From: Hyphomicrobiales bacterium
Lineage (GTDB): Bacteria > Pseudomonadota > Alphaproteobacteria > Rhizobiales > Rhizobiaceae
Direction of reading: 5' to 3'
Length of the DNA stretch: 64,000 bases
Assembly (NCBI GenBank): GCA_900472175.1
Contig: UCHD01000004.1
Span: 62,001 to 126,000 of the forward strand
Position 1 is the stretch's first letter. Each line of letters begins with the position of its first letter. The notes under the pieces are model-generated. The model worked only from the letters and a program-made list of their open reading frames with translations. It searched no databases and was not told the origin of the DNA. Of the stretch, positions 1-8,220 are shown one piece after another. A program made the translations under genes and the position numbers.

Positions 1-1674
1 GCTGGTGCTTCCAGCCGTGCGCTCGATGTATTTCGGCAGCGGATCGGGATTGGCGGGCTCCGGCATGGCGATGAGCCGGTGTTCGCCGAGCTTGGGCATG
101 GCGAGCCCCAGCGAAGCGAGATCGAGCGTCACACCGGGATCGGATGGGGCAGGCAGAACCATCGGCCAATAGGCGGTCGAAAGTGACAGCCGGATGCGAT
201 GTCCTGCGCCGAAGCGGTAACCGCAGGCATCGAGTACCAGCTGCACTCTTGTCTTCTTGCCCTTTTCCATCGGTTTCGGTTCGGCATTGCCGTCGCGGTG
301 GGCAAGGTTCAGCACGCCGAAGGTGACGCGGGTGGCGGTGCCATCGGGATGAATGTCGACGATGCGGGCGACAAGATTGGCCCAATCGGCATCGCAGCTC
401 AGTTCGACCGTCAGCACCGGTTGGCCAAGATAATCCATCGCCAGCGTCAGCGGTGCCGTTTCGAAGGTCAGCGAACCGGCATCGTCGCTGCGCTGGTCGC
501 CAGCCATCTCGGCATCAGGCTTCAGGGTGAACCATTCGCCGGAGGCCGTACCTGTGTCGAGCGGCGATTTCAGATAGGCGTTGTGATCATGGGCGCCCGC
601 AATCGGCATGCCCTCGTTGAGACTGCCGAACTGATCGACATAGAAGGTCTGCATTTCCGGCTGCTGCCATTCGTCCTTGGCAATCCAGAAGCCGGGATCG
701 GCGTTGCGGCGCAGCGCCGGTTTCGGGCCATCAAGGATATAGGCGCGCATCTGCGGCAGCGCCTCGACGCCGGTTTCCTCGTCGCGCAGCCAATGGTTCC
801 ACCAGGCAATCGCCTCGCCATGGAAATCGGCGCGCGGCTTCGGCCAGGCGAAATGCGGATATTTGTGCACCCAAGGGCCGATCAGGGCCTTTACCTTGCC
901 GCCGAGACCTTCGGCCGCCTTCATCGGCGTGTTGCGGTATCCGTCCGCCCAGCCGGCAATGACCATGGCGGGAACCGGGAAGCCATCGAAATCCTCGCAG
1001 ATCGAGCCGTGTTCCCAGAAGGCGTCCCGGCGTTGATGCTGGAGCCATTCTTCCATGAAGTAGGGCTCGTTTTCCAGCCGCTCCAGCCACATCTCCTTCC
1101 ACTTGCCGCCGACCAGTGCCGGATCGGGCGAACGCGACTGATAGGCCAGCATGGTGGCAGCCCAGGAGAGCTGGGCCGAAAGGTGCGTGCCGTTCTTGTA
1201 GTGGATGTCGTCATTGTAGCGATCGACCGTGGAGGCGATGGAGATCACCGCCTTCAGTGCCGGCGGCTTCAGGGCGGCCACCTGCAGGCAGTTGAAGCCG
1301 CCCCAGGAAATGCCCATCATGCCGACATTGCCGTTCGACCAGGGCTGGGCGGCGATCCAGGCGATCAGTTCGCAACCGTCGCTCAGTTCGCGCGGCGTAT
1401 ATTCGCCGTCGATAACGCCGTCGCTTTCACCGGAGCCGCGGATATCGACGCGTATGCCGGCGATGCCGGCGGCCGCAAACACCGGATAGGTGGACTCGTC
1501 GCGGGCATTGGTGCCGCCGCGCTTGCGATACGGCAGGTATTCGAGAACGGCCGGAACGGGGCTCGCATCGGCACCATCCGGCATCCAGATGCGGGCGGAC
1601 AGACGCGTGCCGTCTGCGAGAGTGATCCACTCGTTCTCGATCAGGGTAAAACTGCGTTTGGACATGCTATCCAT
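1..1674 (-). CDS. CocE/NonD family serine hydrolase (partial, cut by window edge)
   Basis: The reading frame stays open from about 1674 to base 1, giving 558 visible residues; the C-terminus lies outside the window (family members are usually 600-680 residues). It looks like an S15/CocE alpha/beta hydrolase, which hydrolyses esters or acyl-peptide bonds. The N-terminal sequence gives a DGTRLSARIW strand, then the nucleophile elbow GISWGG with Ser at about residue 123, and a C-terminal beta-rich domain from about residue 330. It sits 16 bases after the binding-protein gene on the same strand, so the two are probably co-transcribed and the hydrolase may process the imported compound. In-frame ATGs at 1683 and 1665 are alternative starts. 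The substrate is unknown. Confidence 0.85.
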   Translation of the reverse strand, partial: MDSMSKRSFTLIENEWITLADGTRLSARIWMPDGADASPVPAVLEYLPYRKRGGTNARDESTYPVFAAAGIAGIRVDIRGSGESDGVIDGEYTPRELSDGCELIAWIAAQPWSNGNVGMMGISWGGFNCLQVAALKPPALKAVISIASTVDRYNDDIHYKNGTHLSAQLSWAATMLAYQSRSPDPALVGGKWKEMWLERLENEPYFMEEWLQHQRRDAFWEHGSICEDFDGFPVPAMVIAGWADGYRNTPMKAAEGLGGKVKALIGPWVHKYPHFAWPKPRADFHGEAIAWWNHWLRDEETGVEALPQMRAYILDGPKPALRRNADPGFWIAKDEWQQPEMQTFYVDQFGSLNEGMPIAGAHDHNAYLKSPLDTGTASGEWFTLKPDAEMAGDQRSDDAGSLTFETAPLTLAMDYLGQPVLTVELSCDADWANLVARIVDIHPDGTATRVTFGVLNLAHRDGNAEPKPMEKGKKTRVQLVLDACGYRFGAGHRIRLSLSTAYWPMVLPAPSDPGVTLDLASLGLAMPKLGEHRLIAMPEPANPDPLPKYIERTAGSTS

Positions 1675-1690
1675 CTCTGTCATTCCGCTC

Positions 1691-3280
1691 TTAATTGTCG
1701 AACCAGACGCGGCTTGCGACGTAGCCGTTCGAAAGATCATTGCCGATGTCGTGGACAAAGCCCTTCAGCGAAGCGGAAGCCGCGTTCACGTAATCGTTGA
1801 AGACCGGCAGGATGAGGCCGCCTTCGTCGCGAACCGTCAGTGCCATGGTGCGGTAAAGCTCCTTGCGCTTGGTCTCATCAAGTTCCGAGCGTGCCTGAAG
1901 CAGGATCTTGTCGAAATCCTCGCGCTTGAAACGGGTGTCATTCCATTCGGCGGTCGAGAGGTACGATGTCGAATAGCGTGAATCCTGCGTCGGGCGGCCA
2001 CCCCAATAGGAGGCGCAGAATGGCTGGACGTTCCAGACATTGGTCCAGTAGCCGTCTTCCGGGTCGCGCTGGACCTCGATCTGAATGCCGGCCTTGGCAG
2101 CACTCTCCTGAAACAGCACGGCGGCATCGACAGCGCCGGCAAAGGCGGCGTCCGAGGTGCGCAGCGGGATCGGCCGGTCATGGCCGGATTTCTTATAGTG
2201 AAAGGCCGCCTTGTCCGGATCATAGGCGCGTTGCTCGATTCCTTCCGGCGCCAGCGCATAGTTTTCGTTGACCGGATAATCGTTGCCGATCTTGCCATAA
2301 CCGCCAAGGATGCGGTCGAGAATGGCCTGCCGGTCGATGGCGTATTTCAGCGCCAGCCGCAGGTCGTTATTGTCGAACGGTGCTGTGTCGCAGTGCATCA
2401 GGAAGCTGTAGAACCCCTTGCCTGCAGTCTTCAGGATCTCGACCTTCGGCGCGCGCTTCAGCATCGGCACCGTCTTCGGATCGACGTTGTTGATGAAATG
2501 TACCTGGCCGGATGCAAGCGCCGCGACGCGCGCCGTGTTGTCGTTCATCACGATGATTTCGACGCTGTCAACGAAACCTCGGTCCGAGCGCCAGTCGGTG
2601 GTGTTCTTTTCGAAGGTGGAACGCAGACCGGCTTCATAGCTGGTCAGCTTGTAAGGACCGGTGCCGATTGTCGAAGTCGGGTCGCTAACGCCGCCGCCTG
2701 GCTGAATGATCAGATGATAGTCGGTGAGGATCAGCGGTAGATCGGCATTGCCTTCCGTCAGTGTCAGGACGAGTTCGCCGGCCTTGTCTTCTATCGTCTT
2801 GATCGAGCGCATCAGGCCGAGCGCGCCGGACTTGGAGCCTTCGTCGGCGTGGCGCTTGAGGGTGGCGATCACGTCGGCGAGGGTCAGCGGGCTGCCATCG
2901 TGGAACGTCACACCGCTGCGCAGCTTGAATGTCCAGACCGATGCATCGGGAGAAGGCGTCCAGGATTCGGCAAGCGAAGGCAGGGCAGCGCCTGTGGTCG
3001 GATCGGACTCGACCAGTGTGTCTCCCCACAGATGGCCGATGGTGAAGAGGACGGAGCCGCTATAGGTGGCCGGGTCGAGCGAATCCGTGGTGGCGCCGCC
3101 CTTGAGGCCAAGCTTGAGGTGGCCGCCGCGCTTGGGTTCTTCCGCACGGGCCATGCCGGCGATCAATGTGCCGGAGAAACCGGCCGCAAGACCGAGTGCC
3201 GCCGTGCCGCCGAGGAAGGTCCGGCGATTGACGCCGCCGCCCACAATCAGGCTGTCGGGCTTGTTGGTGAAATCACGCAT
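1691..3280 (-). CDS. ABC transporter substrate-binding protein, peptide family (SBP family 5)
   Basis: This 529-residue protein is a DppA/OppA-type periplasmic binding protein. Residues about 19-48 form a twin-arginine-like signal (NRRTFLGG, a hydrophobic stretch, then an AxA-like cleavage site before EEPKRGG). The SBP_bac_5 fold follows and includes the conserved region with SYWGGRPTQD. It has the same length as the protein encoded at 8220-9809 and the two look about 70-75% identical over their C-terminal parts, so one arose by duplication. This copy has no permease or ATPase genes of its own and probably feeds the importer encoded at 4666-8220. It is paired with the CocE hydrolase and transcribed divergently from the XRE regulator. 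Confidence 0.92.
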   Translation of the reverse strand: MRDFTNKPDSLIVGGGVNRRTFLGGTAALGLAAGFSGTLIAGMARAEEPKRGGHLKLGLKGGATTDSLDPATYSGSVLFTIGHLWGDTLVESDPTTGAALPSLAESWTPSPDASVWTFKLRSGVTFHDGSPLTLADVIATLKRHADEGSKSGALGLMRSIKTIEDKAGELVLTLTEGNADLPLILTDYHLIIQPGGGVSDPTSTIGTGPYKLTSYEAGLRSTFEKNTTDWRSDRGFVDSVEIIVMNDNTARVAALASGQVHFINNVDPKTVPMLKRAPKVEILKTAGKGFYSFLMHCDTAPFDNNDLRLALKYAIDRQAILDRILGGYGKIGNDYPVNENYALAPEGIEQRAYDPDKAAFHYKKSGHDRPIPLRTSDAAFAGAVDAAVLFQESAAKAGIQIEVQRDPEDGYWTNVWNVQPFCASYWGGRPTQDSRYSTSYLSTAEWNDTRFKREDFDKILLQARSELDETKRKELYRTMALTVRDEGGLILPVFNDYVNAASASLKGFVHDIGNDLSNGYVASRVWFDN

Positions 3281-3406
3281 GCGCTGTTCCCTTTATGGCT
3301 GGTTTTCCGAAGGGAAACGTAGCGGGAAACGTCGCGAGCACAATTTCGCGGCTTGACGCTGGTTTAAGCGACTTTACGCTATGTGAAAATCGAAAGGGAC
3401 CGACTC

Positions 3407-4201
3407 GTGACGGACAGTGACGCTTTTACCGAAAATCTGCGTTTTGCCTGCGCCACCCGCCCGTCGATCTCGCAGATTTGCCGGGAGATCGGCATCAACC
3501 GCCAGCAATTCAACCGGTATATTTCCGGTGAGGCCAAGCCGTCGGCGCACAACCTTGCCCGTATCGCTACATTCTTCGGGCTAGGGGCTCAGGACTTTTC
3601 GCTTGCCGTGCCCGAATTCCAGACACGCATGACACGTCCGGTGCAGCGCAAGGTCGATGGCGGTCTTCTGCTGGAAGGGCTTCCGGGCGACCTGGTGTCG
3701 CTTCGCCGTCACCTGGGCTACTTCCAGACTTATCATCTTTCGCCGTCGTGGCCGGGTCTCGTCGTCTGTTCCTGCGCCCGGCTTCTCGAGGAAAACGGTT
3801 CCGTTCACGTCAAGTCAATCGAGCGCATCCACGATGCTGCCCATGAAATCCGGCAATACTCGAAATATATCGGGCTTGCGGCTTTCTTGAGAAACCGCGT
3901 TTTCATCACAGAACGCAGTGTCAGCCGGCAGCCGATGATGTCGCAGACGATCCTGATGCCGTTCGAGGTGCACCAGCGGATCTATCTGCGCGGCGTCACC
4001 ATGGGGGTCTCCTGGCGCAAGGAAAACCTGCCTTATGCCTCGCGGGTCATCTGGCGCCACCTCGGCACAAATCCGGACAAGCGGCAGGTACTGTCCCGCT
4101 GCGGCGTGTTGCCGGAGAACGCGCGGCAATTGCCGGCGACAGTGCGGGATTACCTAGATGCCCCGTCGTCCGGCATCCTGTCCGTTCCGGAAATTTTCTG
4201 A
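3407..4201 (+). CDS. XRE-family helix-turn-helix transcriptional regulator
   Basis: The N-terminal region (about residues 15-55) is an XRE-type helix-turn-helix with the pattern SISQICREIGINRQQFNRYI followed by GEAKPSAHNLARIA. The remaining 200 residues form an effector or oligomerisation domain that I cannot name. GTG at 3407 is preferred as start because AAGGGAC lies about 7 bases upstream; a GTG at 3383 in the same frame has no ribosome binding site. The gene is divergent from the binding-protein/hydrolase pair across a short intergenic region, so it probably regulates that pair and perhaps the transporter operon. Confidence 0.82.
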   Translation: MTDSDAFTENLRFACATRPSISQICREIGINRQQFNRYISGEAKPSAHNLARIATFFGLGAQDFSLAVPEFQTRMTRPVQRKVDGGLLLEGLPGDLVSLRRHLGYFQTYHLSPSWPGLVVCSCARLLEENGSVHVKSIERIHDAAHEIRQYSKYIGLAAFLRNRVFITERSVSRQPMMSQTILMPFEVHQRIYLRGVTMGVSWRKENLPYASRVIWRHLGTNPDKRQVLSRCGVLPENARQLPATVRDYLDAPSSGILSVPEIF

Positions 4202-4278
4202 ACGCGGATCAGGCATAGCCGGTCGCGCTGGCGTTGGTTTCGTCGTAGGGTTCGGGCGATGAAAGATGGGAGGACGGG

Positions 4279-4611
4279 ATGAGGACTGTTGCCGCCGGAT
4301 TGCTGCTGTTCGGACTGTCCGCCTTGCCGGTTCTCGGCGAGGATGCTTCGCCACTTGCCGGTTGCGCGCTGTCCGGCGCGTCCAGCGTCTTCATCGGCGG
4401 CGCACCGGCACTCAGGCTGTCGGATGTCGTCAATTGCCCGGCCGACCTCTATGAAATCGTTCCGGGCATCATGATCGAGGGGCAGCCGTTGGTGCGGGTG
4501 CGTTCAGGGACTTCGGAAAAGGCGGATTGCACCGCCAAGGGCGAAACGACCGTCATGGCGAACAATCAGCCGGTGCAGCGGTTGGGTGATGTCGCCTGCA
4601 CCACCAAATGA
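4279..4611 (+). CDS. Small exported PAAR-like protein
   Basis: The 110-residue product starts with a signal peptide (MRTVAAGLLLFGLSALPVLG) and then has two similar segments, VFIGGAPALRLSDVVNCP and VMANNQPVQRLGDVACTTK. The pattern (hydrophobic-x-G/N-x-P-hydrophobic-R-hydrophobic-x-D-hydrophobic-x-C) resembles PAAR or DUF4150 repeats found in type VI secretion tip proteins. Four cysteines remain after cleavage. The start has a strong GGAGG site 5 bases upstream. There are no type VI genes nearby, and PAAR proteins normally lack signal peptides, so a role as secretion tip is doubtful; a periplasmic function is more likely. Confidence 0.7.
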   Translation: MRTVAAGLLLFGLSALPVLGEDASPLAGCALSGASSVFIGGAPALRLSDVVNCPADLYEIVPGIMIEGQPLVRVRSGTSEKADCTAKGETTVMANNQPVQRLGDVACTTK

Positions 4612-4620
4612 TCGTGTGAT

Positions 4621-4659
4621 CCTTCCCTTCGATGGGTGCATGAAGGGAAGGCCATTTTT
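4621..4659 (+). terminator. Rho-independent terminator after the PAAR-like gene
   Basis: CCTTCCCTTC (4621-4630) pairs perfectly with GAAGGGAAGG (4642-4651), with an 11-base loop, followed by CCATTTTTG. It lies between convergent genes. Confidence 0.75.
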
Positions 4660-4665
4660 GTCTGG

Positions 4666-6300
4666 TCAGTTTCCGGCGCTTTCCATCCGGCGAGTGGTCA
4701 GGACCTTTTCCAGCCAACCGATCTCCATTTCCGGAACCGACTTCAGTAGCAGGTCCGTATAGTCATCGAACGGTGGTGTGAGCACTTTCGACTTGGGTCC
4801 GAAACGGACGAGTTTGCCGCGGTGCATGACGGCGACCGAGTCGGCGATGGCGCGGACAATGGCGATGTCGTGGGTGATAAAAACATAGGAAACAGCGGTT
4901 TCCTCCTGAAGCCTCAGAAGAAGATTCAAGATGCCTTCCGCCACCAGCGGGTCGAGCGCCGACGTTGGTTCGTCGCAAAGGATCAGTTCCGGCTTTGCCG
5001 CCAGCGCCCGTGCAATCGCCACCCGCTGTTTCTGGCCACCCGACAGTTCGGCCGGATAACGGTCGAGGAAACGGTCGCCCATCTCGATCTGGTCGAGCAG
5101 CTGCTTGACCCGCTCCGTCTTCTTGGCACCATGCAGGCCGTAGTAGAATGAGATCGGCCGGCCGATGATATCGCGCACGGTCTGTCGCGGGTTCATTGCC
5201 GTGTCGGCCATCTGGTAGATCATCTGCACGCGGCGCAGGTCTTCCTTGCTGCGCCCGTTCAGCGCTTTTGGAAGCTGCTTACCGTCGAAGGTGATCGTTC
5301 CTTCCGAAGGCGGCAGGAGCCCGGTGATGACGCGGGCGAGCGTCGATTTTCCGGAACCGCTTTCGCCGACGATCGCCAGTGTCTGGCCCTTGGGCAGATG
5401 CATGGACACGTCATGCAGAACCTTGAAGCCGTTGCCATAACCGGCGCTGACATGATCGATTTTCAGAAGCGTATTGCTCTGGTCCTTTGCTTCTTCGCGC
5501 TTGGTCTGGCGGACGCTGACGAGGGCGCGGGTATAGTCCTCGTTCGGCGCTTCGATGATCTGCTTGGTCGTTCCGTATTCGATGGTCTTTCCATGGCGCA
5601 GCACCATGATGTCATCGGAAATCTGGGCGACGACGGCGAGATCATGGGTGATGTAGAGCGCTGCGGTATGTGTTTCTTCGATCGCATGCTTGATGGCGGC
5701 GAGAACGTCGATCTGGGTGGTGACGTCGAGCGCTGTCGTCGGCTCGTCGAAGACGATCAGCTCGGGGTTGGGGCAGAGCGCCATGGCGGTCATGGCGCGT
5801 TGCAGCTGGCCGCCGGAGACCTGGTGTGGATAGCGGTCGCCAAACGTTTCAGGGTTGGGCAGGCCGAGAACCTTGAAGAGGTAGAGTGCCCGCTTTTCCG
5901 CTTCCGGCCGGGTCATGATCTTGTGGCGCAGCGCTGCCTCTATCACCTGTTCACCCAACTTGTGGGCCGGGTTGAAGGCGGCGGCGGCCGATTGCGCGAC
6001 GTAGCAGACCTTGCAGCCGCGGATGGTGCGGACACCATCGCGGCCGAGTGTCAGGATATCCTTGCCATTCAACAGGACCTGGCCACCGGTAATCGCCGCC
6101 CCGCCACGGCCATAGGCAAGCGCCGAGAGGCCGATGGTGGACTTGCCGGCGCCGCTTTCGCCGATCAGCCCGAGCACTTTGCCCTTCTGGACGTCGAAGG
6201 AGACATTTTCAACCAGTGTCACCGTTTTCGGCGGTTCACCCGGCGGATAGCTGGTGGCTTCGATCTTCAGGTTTTTAACGGACAGCAGATCAGGCATCAC
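4666..6300 (-). CDS. ABC transporter ATP-binding protein, fused double NBD (peptide importer type)
   Basis: This 544-residue protein carries two complete ATPase domains in one chain, like DppD and DppF joined. Domain 1 has Walker A GESGAGKST (about 47-55) and signature VSGGQLQR. Domain 2 has Walker A GESGSGKST, signature LSGGQKQR and Walker B LILCDEPTSALD. It energises the inner-membrane importer formed with the two upstream permeases. Its start overlaps the end of the upstream permease gene by 11 bases, and it is the last gene of the operon 9809-4666. The substrate class is inferred from the family only. Confidence 0.93.
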   Translation of the reverse strand: MMPDLLSVKNLKIEATSYPPGEPPKTVTLVENVSFDVQKGKVLGLIGESGAGKSTIGLSALAYGRGGAAITGGQVLLNGKDILTLGRDGVRTIRGCKVCYVAQSAAAAFNPAHKLGEQVIEAALRHKIMTRPEAEKRALYLFKVLGLPNPETFGDRYPHQVSGGQLQRAMTAMALCPNPELIVFDEPTTALDVTTQIDVLAAIKHAIEETHTAALYITHDLAVVAQISDDIMVLRHGKTIEYGTTKQIIEAPNEDYTRALVSVRQTKREEAKDQSNTLLKIDHVSAGYGNGFKVLHDVSMHLPKGQTLAIVGESGSGKSTLARVITGLLPPSEGTITFDGKQLPKALNGRSKEDLRRVQMIYQMADTAMNPRQTVRDIIGRPISFYYGLHGAKKTERVKQLLDQIEMGDRFLDRYPAELSGGQKQRVAIARALAAKPELILCDEPTSALDPLVAEGILNLLLRLQEETAVSYVFITHDIAIVRAIADSVAVMHRGKLVRFGPKSKVLTPPFDDYTDLLLKSVPEMEIGWLEKVLTTRRMESAGN

Positions 6301-7117
6301 CGCGCCCTCCCTTGAGGCTCGAGGTTCGCTTCATCAGCCAGTCGACGACGAGATTGACGCAGATGGCAAGGCCCGCAATCGCGCCGCCCGGGACGAGCGC
6401 CGCCGAGATGCCGAAGATGATGCCATCCTTGTTGTCCTTGACCATACCGCCCCAATCAGCCGCTGGCGGCTGGATGCCAAGGCCGAGGAAGGAGAGGGTG
6501 GACAGGAACAGGATGGAGAAGGCAAACCGCAGGCCGAATTCGGCCAGAAGCGGCGAGAGCGTATTCGGCAGGATTTCGCGAAAAATGATCCAGCGCGTGC
6601 CTTCGCCGCGAAGACGCGCCGCCTCGACAAATTCCATCACTGCGACATCGAGCGCCACGGCACGGCCGATGCGGAAGACGCGGGTACTGTCGAGAATGGC
6701 CATGACGAGGATCAGGATCCACAGTTGCTGCGGCAGCACCGCAAGCACCACCAGCGCGAAGATCAGCGTCGGGATTGCCATCATCAGATCGTTGAAGCGC
6801 GAGAACAGCTGGTCGATCAGGCCGCCAGTGACGGCTGCCGTGAAGGACAGGAGCATGCCGAGCGAAAACGAGATGACGGTTGCAGCAAGGGCGACGAAGA
6901 TCGTCGTTCTCGCGCCGAAGATCAGGCGGGACAACAGATCGCGGCCGAGATTGTCGGTGCCGAGCAGGAAATCGCCGCCCATCGGCAGCCAGATGTCGCC
7001 GACCACGTCGCGTTCGCCGAACGGTGCGATCCACGGTGCGAAGATGGCGCAGAATAGGGCCAGCGCAATGCCGATGAGACCGACCCAGGCGCTGAGGGGA
7101 ATGGAGCTTAATCTCAT
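6290..7117 (-). CDS. ABC transporter permease, DppC/OppC type
   Basis: A 275-residue inner-membrane permease with several transmembrane segments. The conserved N-terminal DppC feature GTDNLGRDLLSRLIFGAR is clear, and the EAA-type cytoplasmic loop near EFVEAARLRGEGTRWIIFREILPN contacts the ATPase. It overlaps the upstream permease gene by 4 bases (ATGA) and the ATPase gene by 11 bases, so translation is coupled. Confidence 0.93.
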   Translation of the reverse strand: MRLSSIPLSAWVGLIGIALALFCAIFAPWIAPFGERDVVGDIWLPMGGDFLLGTDNLGRDLLSRLIFGARTTIFVALAATVISFSLGMLLSFTAAVTGGLIDQLFSRFNDLMMAIPTLIFALVVLAVLPQQLWILILVMAILDSTRVFRIGRAVALDVAVMEFVEAARLRGEGTRWIIFREILPNTLSPLLAEFGLRFAFSILFLSTLSFLGLGIQPPAADWGGMVKDNKDGIIFGISAALVPGGAIAGLAICVNLVVDWLMKRTSSLKGGRGDA

Positions 7118-8220
7118 CGTGGGTGCCTCAATCTCGGATTGGCGAGGATGGCGAGAATATCCGCGGCCATGTTGAGGAAAATATAGAAGGCGGCAAAGAT
7201 CAGGCCACAGGCCTGCACCACCGGCATATCGCGAACCGTCACCGCATCGACCATGTACTGGCCCATGCCCGGATAGACGAACACCACTTCCACGACGACG
7301 ACGCCGACCACGAGATAGGCGAGGTTGAGCGCAATGACGTTGATGACCGGGGCGACGGCGTTGGGGGCGGCGTGCTTGGCGATGATCCGAAAGGCGCTCA
7401 GGCCCTTCAATTCCGCCGTCTCGACATAGGCCGATGACATGACGTTGAGGATGGCCGCACGCGTCATGCGCATCATGTGGGCGAGAACGACGAGCACGAG
7501 CGTTGCCACCGGCAGCGCGATGGCAGATAGCCGTTGGCTAAACGTCATGCCATCATAGACAGTGGCAGGGAAGGTTGCCACGCCCATCTGGACAGCAAAG
7601 AACAGAATCAGCAGATAGCCGACGAAGAATTCGGGCAGGGAGATTGCCGCGAGAGAAACGACATTGATGATCTTGTCCGGCAACCGGTTTCGATATTGCA
7701 CGGCAAGCATGCCGAGCCCGACCGCCAGCGGAACCGAGATGATCGCAGCAAAGAAAGCGAGGAACAGGGAGTTTCCGAGGCGTTTGCCGATCTGCTCGCT
7801 GACCGAATTCTTGCTGGCCCAAGATTTTCCGAAGTCACCCTGCAACGCGCCGCCGAGCCAGCTGAAATAACGCTCCGTCACAGGACGGTCGAGACCGAGA
7901 TCCTTGCGGATGTTTTCGACAGCTTGCGGCGTTGCGGACTGGCCGAGATAGGTCGTGGCAAAATCACCGGGCAGGGCTTCGACGCCGCCGAAGATCATCA
8001 GCGACACGGCAAACAGAAGACCAACGCTTAGACCCAGCCGCTGGACGATGAGCGCCGCCAAGGGGCGGCGAAGGGTAAAACGGCGCCAGAACGTGCCGGT
8101 AACGATACCCGTCGGCGGCGTTACCATTGCTCCGGAAACGGGGGTGGACTGCGAGAGGCTTTCGCCTCCCGCAGCCGGACCCGTCGTGTGCGCCGGACCC
8201 GTGACCGGTCCGCCCGCCAT
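7114..8220 (-). CDS. ABC transporter permease, DppB/OppB type, with N-terminal extension
   Basis: A 368-residue permease with the DppB hallmarks: the GLSVGLLFAVSLMIFGGVEALPGD membrane entry, the TYLGQSATPQAVENIRKDLGLD loop and an EAA-like loop (YVETAELKGLSAFRIIAKHAAPN). Ordinary DppB proteins begin near the first membrane helix and have about 310-340 residues. Here about 50 hydrophilic residues rich in Gly, Pro, Thr and Ser precede it. The ATG overlaps the stop codon of the binding-protein gene (TGATG), which supports the long start. The extension has no motif I recognise. Confidence 0.9.
   Translation of the reverse strand: MAGGPVTGPAHTTGPAAGGESLSQSTPVSGAMVTPPTGIVTGTFWRRFTLRRPLAALIVQRLGLSVGLLFAVSLMIFGGVEALPGDFATTYLGQSATPQAVENIRKDLGLDRPVTERYFSWLGGALQGDFGKSWASKNSVSEQIGKRLGNSLFLAFFAAIISVPLAVGLGMLAVQYRNRLPDKIINVVSLAAISLPEFFVGYLLILFFAVQMGVATFPATVYDGMTFSQRLSAIALPVATLVLVVLAHMMRMTRAAILNVMSSAYVETAELKGLSAFRIIAKHAAPNAVAPVINVIALNLAYLVVGVVVVEVVFVYPGMGQYMVDAVTVRDMPVVQACGLIFAAFYIFLNMAADILAILANPRLRHPR

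Noticed and set aside
199-1800. Long open frame on the plus strand opposite the CocE hydrolase gene
   Set aside because: It is antisense to a clearly recognisable hydrolase and binding-protein gene and has no domain features; high GC content keeps the opposite strand open.
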